Shown piece after piece: positions 1-9,197 of a DNA stretch of 53,547 nt (position 1 is its first letter; every line of letters starts with the position of its first letter). Position numbers and translations under genes: made by a program. The stretch lies in assembly GCA_016713645.1 (NCBI GenBank), contig JADJOU010000021.1, forward strand, positions 1 through 53,547, read 5' to 3'. The DNA is from Bacteroidota bacterium. GTDB lineage: Bacteria; Bacteroidota; Bacteroidia; Chitinophagales; JADJOU01. The notes under the pieces were generated by a model. The model made no database searches. It saw nothing but the letters and a program-made list of their open reading frames with translations, and had not been told where the DNA came from.

Positions 1-45
1 ACAGCCAAAACAAAGAAGATTGAGCGCGCTATTGTGATAGAATAA
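1..45 (+). CDS. C-terminal tail of an unidentified protein (5' end outside window)
   Basis: Frame 1 is open from the first base and ends in TAA at 43-45, encoding TAKTKKIERAIVIE. A hairpin terminator follows at once, which supports a genuine gene end. Fourteen residues are too few to name a family. Confidence 0.45.
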   Translation, partial: TAKTKKIERAIVIE

Positions 46-65
46 TTCTAAAAGTAAATCAACAA

Positions 66-90
66 AGCCCCGCAATAGCGGGGCTTTTTA
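66..90 (+). terminator. Rho-independent terminator
   Basis: AGCCCCGC and GCGGGGCT pair around a four-base AATA loop and are followed by a T run. It closes the gene ending at 45 and separates it from aroE. Confidence 0.85.
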
Positions 91-116
91 ATTGATAAAA
101 GGCATTAAAAAGCTAC

Positions 117-857
117 ATGTTTTGAAAGCGTACGGACTTATAGGGAAATCACTATTGCATTCATTTTCAAAAGAATATTTTGATCATAAATTTGACTTGG
201 AAAAGATAGGAGATTCAACCTATAACTTGTATGAGTTAGCAAGTATTGAAGAATTGAATACATTGATTCAAAATGAGCACCTACTTGGATTGAACGTAAC
301 TATTCCATATAAAGAAAAGTAACTGAACATCTTGATGATATTGATATTTATGCGAAGGAAATAGGAGCGGTGAATTGTATAAGAATAATGGATGGGTTTA
401 AAAAGGATACAATACGGATTATATAGGATTTAAAAAGGCAATTCAATATCATCTTAAAGGGATACATCGAAGTGCATTGGTTTTAGGAAATGGTGGTGCT
501 GCTAAAGCGGTTAAATACGTATTGCAAGAATTGGGTATCGATTATTTAGTTGTGGAAAGAAATAAAGGCAACGCGAAAACCACAAGCTATGAATCTCTAA
601 GAAAAAATGATGTTGAAGGGAATACGCTTATTGTTAATTGTACTCCGTTAGGGACATTTCCAAATATAAGTGAGTGTCCCAATATTCCTTACCAATTCAT
701 TACAAATCGGCATCTTTGCGTAGATTTAATATACAACCCAAGGTAAACTACTTTTTTGAGAAATTGTTTATCTTTCGGTGCAGAAGTAATAAATGGGGAG
801 AAAATGCTTGAGATTCAAGCAGAAGAAAGTTGGAAATTGTGGAATGAAATTTGTTAA
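117..857 (+). CDS. aroE: Shikimate dehydrogenase, disrupted (three 1-base losses and one in-frame stop)
   Basis: NADPH-dependent reduction of 3-dehydroshikimate to shikimate in the aromatic amino acid pathway. Across three frames one can read the shikimate-binding HSFSKEYF, the catalytic-lysine segment NVTIPYKEK, GAVNCIRI, the NTDYIGF aspartate segment, the Rossmann loop VLGNGGAAKAVK, NCTPLGTFPN, and the end GAEVINGEKMLEIQAEESWK. Restoring one base near 120 (T run), 315-318 (A run) and 400-404 (A run) gives an ATG start at 117 and about 248 codons, the usual family length. A TAA at 744-746 interrupts YNP-TTFLRN, where many homologues have Glu, and is not removed by those repairs. Either the gene is a young pseudogene or the assembly is poor here. 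The identity is secure; functionality is not. Confidence 0.8.
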
Positions 858-880
858 TTGTTGACTTTGTAATATATTTG
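850..880 (+). promoter_or_regulatory. Bacteroidetes-type promoter for the thioredoxin-like gene
   Basis: TTTG at 850-853, a 19-base spacer, then TATATTTG at 873-880, which fits the TTTG / TAnnTTTG consensus of the Bacteroidetes primary sigma factor. It overlaps the 3' end of aroE and lies just upstream of the next gene. Confidence 0.55.
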
Positions 881-906
881 TAGAGGATGTTAGGCTCCTA
901 AAAAAA

Positions 907-1542
907 GTGGATTTTTCTTGTTATTTTTATTTTCCTCTGACAATATTTTGTCAAATTCAACCGAGTGAATCTGTTGAGGAATATCAAGAAGAATCTACAG
1001 AAAATATTGAAGAAGGGGTAGAGCAAAAAGAAGGGGATTTTACTGTGAAGGAAATCAAAGCTATTGTCTATGATGAGTTAGAAGATGATGTAGAGATAAA
1101 AGGAAAAAAATATGTTGTTGTTGGCAGAGATACGCCTGTCAAATCAAAGGTCCAAAAATTCGATTTAGACTTCATTAGCGATAATCGTGAAAATGACTAT
1201 TACGATTCCAAATCACTTAAGCAAGTATTGCATGAAGTGAGGTATGGAAAGAAGTTTTATATTTTGTATTTCGGCGCACATTGGTGTATCCCTTGCAGAA
1301 TGATGCGAGAGACGGTATTTAAGGCGTATGACGTGCAGCGTTACTTGACGAAATTTCAAATGACTTATGTGGATATAGATGATTTTGAGGGGATGGATAT
1401 CAAGGAAAATTACAGTGTAAATAATGTCCCTGTGATGATTATTTTCAATAACAAAGGGAGAATAATTGACAAAATTAAAGGATCAATTTCATCCACTAAA
1501 TTTTCCGAACAACTCAAGAATTATTTGACTCAAAAAGAATAA
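907..1542 (+). CDS. Thioredoxin-fold protein, probably exported
   Basis: A 211-residue protein read from a GTG start. The C-terminal half is a thioredoxin domain with FGAHWCIPCRMM, giving active-site cysteines C127 and C130, and a cis-proline segment NNVPVMIIF. The N-terminal half is acidic (EEYQEEST, EEGVEQKEGD) with no recognised domain. A hydrophobic stretch resembling a Sec signal, KKWIFLVIFIF, lies in the frame next to the first residues, so the true start is probably a little upstream of a lost base near 900-945 and the protein is likely periplasmic. It would reduce or oxidise disulfides in envelope proteins; the partner is unknown. The stop codon overlaps the start of the proline dehydrogenase gene (TAATG). 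Confidence 0.7.
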   Translation: MDFSCYFYFPLTIFCQIQPSESVEEYQEESTENIEEGVEQKEGDFTVKEIKAIVYDELEDDVEIKGKKYVVVGRDTPVKSKVQKFDLDFISDNRENDYYDSKSLKQVLHEVRYGKKFYILYFGAHWCIPCRMMRETVFKAYDVQRYLTKFQMTYVDIDDFEGMDIKENYSVNNVPVMIIFNNKGRIIDKIKGSISSTKFSEQLKNYLTQKE

Positions 1543-2739
1543 TGAATTTAAATAAAGATATGGACAATTCAATACAAGAAATATCATTTGACAATACCGA
1601 AATTGCGTTTAAATCTAAATCAGATGCTGAGTTAAAAAGAACCCATTTGTTATTTACAGCCATGAATCATAATTGGTTGGTTAAGGTTGGAAGTGCATTA
1701 ACTTTAAAAGCCTTAGAATGGAAACTTCCAGTTGTCTGGGCAGCGAGAAAAACAATATACCAGCAGTTTTGTGGCGGTGAAACGATAGACCGCGCTTCTG
1801 AAGTTATTCAAGCATTGGCGAAAAATGGAATTGAAACGCTCTTAAATTATAGCGTTGAAGGGTTGGAGAATGAAGAAGCTTTTAAGGCTACATTTGATCA
1901 TACAATTTATGCGATTCGATTCGCCTCAAAGAATAAAAGTGTTAGAGCGATTTGCACTAAGTTTACAGGGTATGAGTATAGACTTGTTTGAGAAAATGCA
2001 ACGTGGCGATCTATTGACAGCCAAAGAAGAGGCTGAGAAACGAAAGGCAAAAGAATATATTGAGGGGATTTGTAAAGAAGCAAATATTTGCCAAGTGCAG
2101 CTTTATATAGATGCTGAGGAGAGCTGGATTCAGGATCCAATCGACAATTGGGTAGATGAAATGATGGAGAAGTACAATAAGAGCAAAGCCATTATTTTTA
2201 ATACTTTTCAATTATATCGAATCGATAAGCTTCAATATTTAAAAGATTCAATTGAATTAGCCAAAACGAAAGGATATATTCTTGGTGCAAAGCTTGTAAG
2301 AGGGGCTTATGTAGAGAAAGAAAATAAATATGCAAAGGATCATCAGATTCCTTCATTTATCCATATCAACAAACAAAATTGTGACGATGACTATAATAAT
2401 TCTTTGAGGCTGTGTTTTGAGAATATTGCACATGTCTCTATTTGCTGCGCTACTCATAATGAATTAAGCAATAAATTGGCAGCAGAGCTAATCATGAAAA
2501 TGGGGATTGAAAAGGGACATCCGCATATTTGTTTCTCGCAATTGTATGGCATGGGGGAACATATTTCTTATAACTTATCCAATGCTGGATATACAGTCGC
2601 GAAATACTTGCCATATGGACCTGTGAAAGATGTTATTCCTTATTTAATTAGAAGGGCGCAAGAGAATACATCTGTAGAAGGTCAGACAAGTAGAGAATTA
2701 ATGCTGATAAAAAAAGAGATTTCAAGAAGGAAAATTTGA
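1542..2739 (+). CDS. Proline dehydrogenase (frameshifted)
   Basis: FAD-dependent oxidation of L-proline to pyrroline-5-carboxylate, feeding electrons to the quinone pool. The C-terminal barrel is unmistakable: AKLVRGAYVEKEN, FSQLYGMGEHISYNLSNAG, YTVAKYLPYGPVKDVIPY and IRRAQENTSVEGQTSREL. The first 140 or so codons are in one frame up to CTKFTG near 1968; the rest continues in the +1 frame (MSIDLFEKMQ), so one base is extra or two are missing. Joined length is about 399 residues, normal for Bacteroidetes stand-alone PRODH. It starts inside the stop of the thioredoxin-like gene, so the two are probably cotranscribed. The P5C dehydrogenase partner is not in the window. Confidence 0.88.
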
Positions 2740-2805
2740 TTTTGAGGCATATTTTATATATTTTCACACATTGTATTGTATTAAGTCTAAATAATTTTTA
2801 TATTA

Positions 2806-5725
2806 ATGATTAAAAAGGCAATCTTATCAATCCTCGCAATTTTCTCGTTTGCAATTATTTATGCGCAAGATAATGTTTGGATTAAAGGAGTCGTTACGGA
2901 TAATAAAATGCAGCCCATATATGGTGCCAGCGTTTATGTAAAAGGAACACTTTTTGGCATTCGAACCGATATCAAAGGGGAGTATGAACTTCCCATTCCA
3001 AAATATTATTTACCGTGTGGTTGTATTTAAAGCCACCAATTTTGAGCAACAAGAGTATAGCGTAGATGGCAACATGGCATCCATAGATGTAAATATTCAG
3101 TTTGCAAGCACGAATGTCGTTATTCAAGAAGTGGTCGTCACTGCTTCAAAAAGAGCAGAAAAAATAGTGGATGCACCTGCTTCGATTTCTATTTTAACGG
3201 AAGAGAAAATTAAGCGCAATCCTTATATTTCTCCTGCAGACCAAATTAAAAAATTGCCAGGAGTGGATAATATTCAAGTAAATCTGGTCGTTAATAATTT
3301 GAGTATTCGAGGGTTTAATCAATTATTTACTCAATCAGCGCTTGCCATTATTGACAATAGATTAATTTCATTGCCATCTCTTCGTTTTAATGCCTATCAA
3401 TTAATCCCCAATAATATCTCAGATTTTAAGCGAATAGAATTGGTTAGGGGGCCTGCTTCGGCTTTATATGGACCAAATGCCTCTTATGGGGTAATCAATA
3501 TCATTACTAAATCTCCACTGGATCAGAAAAGCGATATTGAGGGAAGTGTCTCTATGACAGCGGGATTGAGATCAATAGCAAAGGCTCCTGACCCAGGTCT
3601 GACAGGACCTATAGCCACAAGTTTGGTCGATAGACTTTTACTGCAACCCGAGATGAGATTGTCTTATAAATTGTCAGAAAAAGTAGGGATGAAATTGTCT
3701 ATGACATGGATGCCTAAAGGACTCGATTATGAGCATTACGAGCCACTCGAGCCGAGAACAGGTATAGACAAGGTGAATTATGGCAGTTATTTAAGAGGGG
3801 ACCAATTTCAAGTGGATAGCGTAAGCACCTTTGATAAAAATTTCGAATTGAAAAAGTTCTCCGGCGATTTTCGATTTGATTATAAAATTAGCAAGAAAGT
3901 CCTATGGATTATTAATGGGGGATATTCTCAAGCGACTAATTTAGGAATTTCACCGCTGGGAACATCTCAATCTGAGAATTTTAAATACGCCTATGGGCAG
4001 ACTAGATTAAATATTAATTCTTTTTTCTTTCAAACTTACTTGAATTACAATGATGCAGGAAATTCATTTATCATACCAAGAGATAATCAATTAAACGCAC
4101 AATTGCTGAAAGATAAATCTTATCAATTGGTTTCACAGATTCAAAATAGTTCTAAAGTTGGAAAATTCTTTTTTGTCTATGGGTCAGATTATAGTTTTAC
4201 AAATCCGAATACTGATTCAACAATATTTGGAAGGAATGAAGGCAATGCTAAGATTCATCAGATTGGGGCTTATTTACAAGCGGAATATAAACCAACTGAT
4301 AAATTAACACTCTTGGCTGCTTTGAGAGGAGATTTTCAAAATAATCCAGAGGAGATTATGATTTCTCCAAGAGGTGCTATCGTGTATAAACCCAACATGC
4401 ATCATGCAATTAGGTTGACATATAATCGAGCTTTTAATACACCTTCGATGATTAACTTGTTCAGTGATATTTTCGAAAGATCCTTAGGGAACGGAATTAA
4501 TGTAAGACTAGTCGGGAATAATCGTGGATTTGATTATAATTATGATGCTAATGGAAATCTGATGTTTGGAAGACCATCATCTCCAGATTTATATACTATT
4601 GACCAAAAATTAGATAATTCAGCTCACTTAAAATCGCTCACTAATTTAATTCTGGAAGATTTGAATAGCGATAAAAAATTCCCTGATCCGAATCAAGTTT
4701 TCCCTTCTTATCTTGATAAACTGATGAAAAATATTGAAGGAGATGCGATTAATAAAGTGGATAAATTGGCTGTAGATTATTTGGCTTATGATAAGAATGG
4801 ATTCACGAATCAAGAAGCCGTTAGAGCAAATTTGGCAAATGTTGTCAATTTAAAAGCGCTAAAGAGCACAGTTACTCAAACTTTTGAATTGGGATATAAA
4901 TTCATTCAAAATACTTCTTATTCTCTCGGCATTGACATATACTATTCTATCAGAAATAATTTCTTAAGTACTTCTTCTACGGCAACCTATAATGTCATTT
5001 TTGACAATGCACAATTTGAGAATGCGCTGAGAACACATTTGAGAGCAAACGTTGATTCTACAATGGCTGCTGGAGCGAATTTAATTGAGTTATTCGACAA
5101 AAATCCCAACTGGGGTGGAAATAATAATGGAGATGCATTTGATGAAATTCTCAATGCTTATTTAAATAAAAATAAGCGGCAAACATTGGGAACAATTACA
5201 CCTAGCAACAATAACTTTGGAATAGTTGGAAATGATATCATCCTCACACCAATTAATGTCGGAACTGCTGATATTTTAGGCACTGATGTCTATATGTCAG
5301 TATATCCAAATAAGCATTTTGAAATAGCTGGAAATTTCTCCTTTATCAATAAGGATAAAATTATTTTTTCACAAGCTGTCAATGGCTATGTGGCTCTCAA
5401 TGCTCCTAAGTATAAGTCACTCATAAGTTTTGAACATTTTATTAGTGGCAGAGCAGACAATCAAACTGGGCTTTCTTATAAGATTGTTTGGAGATGGCAG
5501 GATGCATTCCCTGCGTTTTCAACAGTTTGGGTGGGTGATGTCGTCGCGGCAAATTTTATAGATTTCAATATAAACTATACACCAAAACCTATCAAGAATC
5601 TCACATTGACTTTTTCAATGAGCAATGTATTGGATAATTTATTTCAAGGTTTTCCCGGCACAGCGCATATTGGAAGAGTTAGTTTGTTAAAACTTCAATA
5701 TAATTTTAGTTCTAGTCTCAAATAA
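2806..5725 (+). CDS. TonB-dependent outer membrane receptor (frameshifted near 3005)
   Basis: The signal peptide MIKKAILSILAIFSFAIIYAQ is followed by a carboxypeptidase-regulatory-like beta-sandwich (IKGVVTDNKMQPIYGASVYV), a plug domain (EEVVVTASKRAEK-type start, IKKLPGVDNIQV, LSIRGFNQ, RIELVRGPASALYGPNA) and a long barrel ending in aromatic-rich YNFSSSLK. The N-terminal 67 codons are in another frame: after ELPIPK the sequence continues as IIYRVVVFK, implying one extra base or two missing As near 3000-3008. Length after joining is about 973 residues. Downstream at short spacing are an imelysin lipoprotein and a di-haem oxidoreductase, so the substrate is most likely an iron form, though the receptor alone does not show this. 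Confidence 0.88.
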
Positions 5726-5750
5726 ATGAAAAAATCAATAAAAGGAAGAA

Positions 5751-6809
5751 ATGACACATTACATCAAAATATCTTTATTAACCATCATCTTGGTGACTTT
5801 TTGGACTAGTTGTGGAGGTCCAGAATTGCCAACTGATTTTAAGTATATCCTTGAAAATATTACCAATAATTGTATAATAGCAACTTACAATTCCAATAAT
5901 GATCAAGCAAAGACGCTCATTATTAAATTGCAAGAATTTAAAGCCAATCGAAATAGCAATACTTTGGAATCTGCTAAAGAATCATGGCGACTCACAAGGC
6001 GAGAATGGGAGAAAGCAGAGGCATTTCTATTTGGTCCGGTTAAAAATCAAGGATTTAATATCTCCATGGATAGTTGGCCTTTGGACGAAAAAGAATTGGA
6101 TTCAGTTATCGCTGGAAATAAAGTATTGGATAAATCTTTTCTAGATCAGCAAGTTGGATTTATTAAAGGATATCATACCATTGAATACCTTTTATGGGGA
6201 ATTAATAGCAATAAAAAAGTTGCAGATTTTACAGAGCGAGAAATTGATTATGCCATCGCTTGTGCTGAGAGTTTACAGGGTAATACACAGAAATTGTATG
6301 ATTATTGGAGAGGAGGAATAGGAGGGGACAATTTTGGCAAAAACCTAATAGAGGCTGGGGGAAGAAGTATTTATAAAACGCAAAAAGTGGCTATATTAGA
6401 ATTGGTGAATGGAATAATTATTGTTTGCGATGAAGTGGCAAATTCAAAATTGAATGCAGCTTATTCTAAGAAAGACCTTGCTCTTGAAGAGTCTCGCTAT
6501 AGTCAAAACTCTAAGAGTGATTTTATTGATAATGTGGAAGGGATTAAAATGATTTATATGGGCAAGAATGGATTGCTAGGTGATGGTTCTGGTATTTCTT
6601 CTATTATCAAAAATTTGAATCCTGAATTAGATGCTAAAATAATCAATCAAATTGATGCACTGGAGCAGTCAATTTCCAATATTCCTGGAACATATTCGGA
6701 TGCCGTCTTCAATAATCGGCCTTTTATTGAAACCGCAATAACGACAGCACTTGAATTGCAACAAACTTTTACGAATGATCTTACAACTGAATTGAAAAAT
6801 TTGCCTTAA
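5751..6809 (+). CDS. Imelysin-family (peptidase M75) lipoprotein
   Basis: 352 residues. A lipoprotein signal ends in FWTSCGG with lipidated Cys21. The imelysin GxHxxE motif is intact as G140-Y-H142-T-I-E145, in the sequence IKGYHTIEYLLWG. Internal duplication typical of the fold can be sensed from a second region around MIYMGKNGLLGDGSG. Imelysin proteins such as IrpA are linked to iron uptake; the name comes from insulin cleavage, but most members are thought to bind metal rather than cleave protein. It lies 25 bp after the TonB receptor and 55 bp before a di-haem oxidoreductase, an arrangement that supports an iron-acquisition operon. It probably faces the periplasm or cell surface. Confidence 0.85.
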   Translation: MTHYIKISLLTIILVTFWTSCGGPELPTDFKYILENITNNCIIATYNSNNDQAKTLIIKLQEFKANRNSNTLESAKESWRLTRREWEKAEAFLFGPVKNQGFNISMDSWPLDEKELDSVIAGNKVLDKSFLDQQVGFIKGYHTIEYLLWGINSNKKVADFTEREIDYAIACAESLQGNTQKLYDYWRGGIGGDNFGKNLIEAGGRSIYKTQKVAILELVNGIIIVCDEVANSKLNAAYSKKDLALEESRYSQNSKSDFIDNVEGIKMIYMGKNGLLGDGSGISSIIKNLNPELDAKIINQIDALEQSISNIPGTYSDAVFNNRPFIETAITTALELQQTFTNDLTTELKNLP

Positions 6810-6864
6810 AAATTGTATTTTTAAACTTTTATTAATATTTTGTGTGCAGTTAATATTTCATAGA

Positions 6865-8232
6865 ATGAAGAATATTTACCTTTTTCTAGCCATCCCAATA
6901 ATCATCCTAGCCATAGGATGCAAAAAAGAAATGGAGGCAAATGTGGAAGGAGTCTTTTCCGGCGGCGCTACAACTATATTTGATGAGACAAGCAATGCCT
7001 ATACCTTTCCAAGCAATAATCTCTCCACTGTAGACGCCGATACACATATCGAAGCGGATGCTATTTTTGAACAAAAATTTGTAACAGGAGAGATTTTCAA
7101 TAAGGATTTTGATGGATTAGGGCCTCAATTCAATCATGTTTCGTGCAGTGGTTGTCATTTGAGAAACGGAAGGGCAGCGCCACCGACAAATCTAAACGAA
7201 CCTTCTGGTTTATTGATTAGACTTAGTATTGATGGAATAGATGACTATGGCGGACCACTAGCTGTGCCTGGCTTTGGAGGGCAATTGCAAAATTTTTCTG
7301 ACATGGCAAACGATCGAGAGGCAGATTTATTTATCACGTATTTGCCAATTCAAGAGATCTTCCCTGACCAAAAAGTGGTTACCCTCTCTAAGCCATTCTA
7401 TAAATTGACAAATTCATATATGAATTTGCCACTCAACCTGAAAACATCCCCTAGAATTGCTTCCATCATCCCTGGTTTGGGTTTGCTCGAAGCATTGTCA
7501 GAAGAGACCATTCTAGAATATGTCGATGAGTTTGATAAGAATAAAGATGGGATTTCTGGAAGGGCAAATTACGGATGGAGTGTTGAATACGGCAAAAAAA
7601 TGATTGGTAGATTCGGATGGAAAGCTGCTACGACCTCATTGAAAGAGCAATCGGCCGCAGCCTTAAATCAAGATATGGGCTTGACAAATTCAATTTTTCC
7701 TGAAGAGAATTGTAAAGGCCAAACCAATTGCGTGGATGATGGCGTTAAAGATATTAGCCTAGAGCAATTAGAGCAATTTACATTCTATTGTCAAACTGTA
7801 GGTGTACCTGCAGCGAGGAATCAAGGAGACTCTATGGTTCAAAGAGGAAAGAGGTTGTTTACTCAAATTGGATGCGATAAATGTCATCGACCATCTATGA
7901 AAACAGGTATTCATCCTTCAATTCAAGCATTGTCAAATCAAGTTATTTTTCCTTATACAGATATGTTATTACATGATATGGGGGAGGACTTAGCAGATAA
8001 TAGGCCAGACTTTCTTGCCACAGGCAAAGAGTGGAGAACGCCACCGCTTTGGGGTATCGGTTTGAGTCAAGTCGTGAATAATCATATTAGACTCATGCAC
8101 GATGGAAGAGCAAATGGTTTTGAAGAAGCTATTCTATGGCATAATGGAGAAGGGGTAACTGCTAAAAAAGCATATAAACTTTTGATTAAATCAGAGCGAG
8201 AATCATTGATTAAATTCTTAGAAAGTTTATAA
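6865..8232 (+). CDS. Di-haem oxidoreductase family (COG3488) lipoprotein
   Basis: The start at 6865 (MKNIYLFLAIPIIILAIGC) gives a clean lipoprotein signal with lipidated Cys19; an in-frame ATG at 6844 would add seven residues and spoil the signal. Two c-type haem sites are visible, CSGCH near residue 90 and CDKCH near residue 330, followed by the family signatures MLLHDMGEDLAD, TPPLWGIGLS and LMHDGRANGFEEAILWHNGEG. These proteins, once annotated as thiol oxidoreductases, resemble MauG/CcpA-type peroxidases and recur next to imelysins. The role is inferred to be redox handling of iron during uptake; this has not been shown for this protein. Haem attachment requires periplasmic maturation. Confidence 0.87.
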   Translation: MKNIYLFLAIPIIILAIGCKKEMEANVEGVFSGGATTIFDETSNAYTFPSNNLSTVDADTHIEADAIFEQKFVTGEIFNKDFDGLGPQFNHVSCSGCHLRNGRAAPPTNLNEPSGLLIRLSIDGIDDYGGPLAVPGFGGQLQNFSDMANDREADLFITYLPIQEIFPDQKVVTLSKPFYKLTNSYMNLPLNLKTSPRIASIIPGLGLLEALSEETILEYVDEFDKNKDGISGRANYGWSVEYGKKMIGRFGWKAATTSLKEQSAAALNQDMGLTNSIFPEENCKGQTNCVDDGVKDISLEQLEQFTFYCQTVGVPAARNQGDSMVQRGKRLFTQIGCDKCHRPSMKTGIHPSIQALSNQVIFPYTDMLLHDMGEDLADNRPDFLATGKEWRTPPLWGIGLSQVVNNHIRLMHDGRANGFEEAILWHNGEGVTAKKAYKLLIKSERESLIKFLESL

Positions 8233-8237
8233 TAATA

Positions 8238-8635
8238 GTGCGAGCCGTCATTCAAAGAGTTTCAAAAGCCAGTGTAGAGATTAACGGCAATATCTATGGC
8301 CAAATTGATAAAGGCTTATTGATTTTGCTCGGCATCGAAGACTTGGACAGCGATGTTGATATTGAATGGTTGTCTAATAAAATTGTCTCCCTGAGAATTT
8401 TTAACGATGCTGAAGGAAAAATGAATCTATCCCTTAAAGATATTCAAGGGGAAATTCTGCTCATTAGTCAATTTACATTGCATGCATCCATCGCCAAAGG
8501 TCAGCGCCCTTCATTTATCAAAGCAGCAAAACCGCCCACATCAAAACCGGAATATTTGGCGCCGATATGAAAGTAAACCTCGTCAATGATGGGCCAGTAA
8601 CGATAATTGTGGATTCAAAGAATAAAAATGACTAA
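8238..8635 (+). CDS. dtd: D-aminoacyl-tRNA deacylase with an internal deletion
   Basis: Start MRAVIQRVSKASVEING and the conserved ISQFTLHAS...KGQRPSFIKAA identify DTD, which hydrolyses D-amino acids (and Gly from tRNA-Ala) off mischarged tRNA. The C-terminal half, TGIFGADMKVNLVNDGPVT with the Gly-cisPro motif, is present but in another frame from about 8548 to the stop at 8633-8635. Only four residues separate PSFIKAAKP from TGIFGAD, where E. coli has about 22 residues, so roughly 18 codons plus a frame are missing. Unlike the other shifts in this window, a one-base correction does not restore this gene. Total span is about 132 codons against the usual 145-150. The GTG start lies 5 bp after the oxidoreductase stop. 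Confidence 0.8.
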
Positions 8636-8667
8636 GAATCATAGGCTTCATTAACTTTGTACCCTCT

Positions 8668-9195
8668 ATGAATAAGCATACCATTAAAATTATAGTAAAA
8701 GAAATCACGTGGTGGCTTATCTCTGCGCTTGTTGCCTATATGGTTCTATCACCAATTTGCGCCGTCATTGATTACAACTTTCTCGGATTTAACATCTCTT
8801 TAATTCTTATTTCTGTTCACTTTTTCCGATATATATTATTCTTCAACCAGAATATTCTTTTAAGAAAAAAATGGACAAAATTTGTCGCTTTTGTCTTGCT
8901 CATACAAGGAATTATTTTTGTGATGAGCAGAACCCATTATTTAATCAACCTCGCTGAAAATCAGCTGATATCGGATTTTGGAAACTTGCTCAGCCGAGTG
9001 GAATTGGGTATGACCGAAACGTATCAATTGATGCGATATTTAAAGGAAGAATTGCTGCTATGCGCTGTCTCTGCATCCGTAATGATGACATGTCTGATCG
9101 GGAGAATCATCTATTCCCTTTTCGGATTTGGAACAGAGAAAATGAAAAATTTATTACATTCACATACCGTATTAAAAACAAGTCAAACAAACTAA
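8668..9195 (+). CDS. Predicted multi-pass inner membrane protein of unknown function
   Basis: 175 residues. Hydrophobic segments occur at about 14-32, 42-60, 70-88 and 128-155, suggesting four membrane spans with a short positively charged C-terminal tail. No recognisable catalytic motif. A TAACTTTG box at 8652-8659 could be a -7 element, leaving a very short leader. The gene stops two bases before the M3 peptidase start, which suggests cotranscription. I do not recognise the family. Confidence 0.6.
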   Translation: MNKHTIKIIVKEITWWLISALVAYMVLSPICAVIDYNFLGFNISLILISVHFFRYILFFNQNILLRKKWTKFVAFVLLIQGIIFVMSRTHYLINLAENQLISDFGNLLSRVELGMTETYQLMRYLKEELLLCAVSASVMMTCLIGRIIYSLFGFGTEKMKNLLHSHTVLKTSQTN

Positions 9196-9197
9196 AC

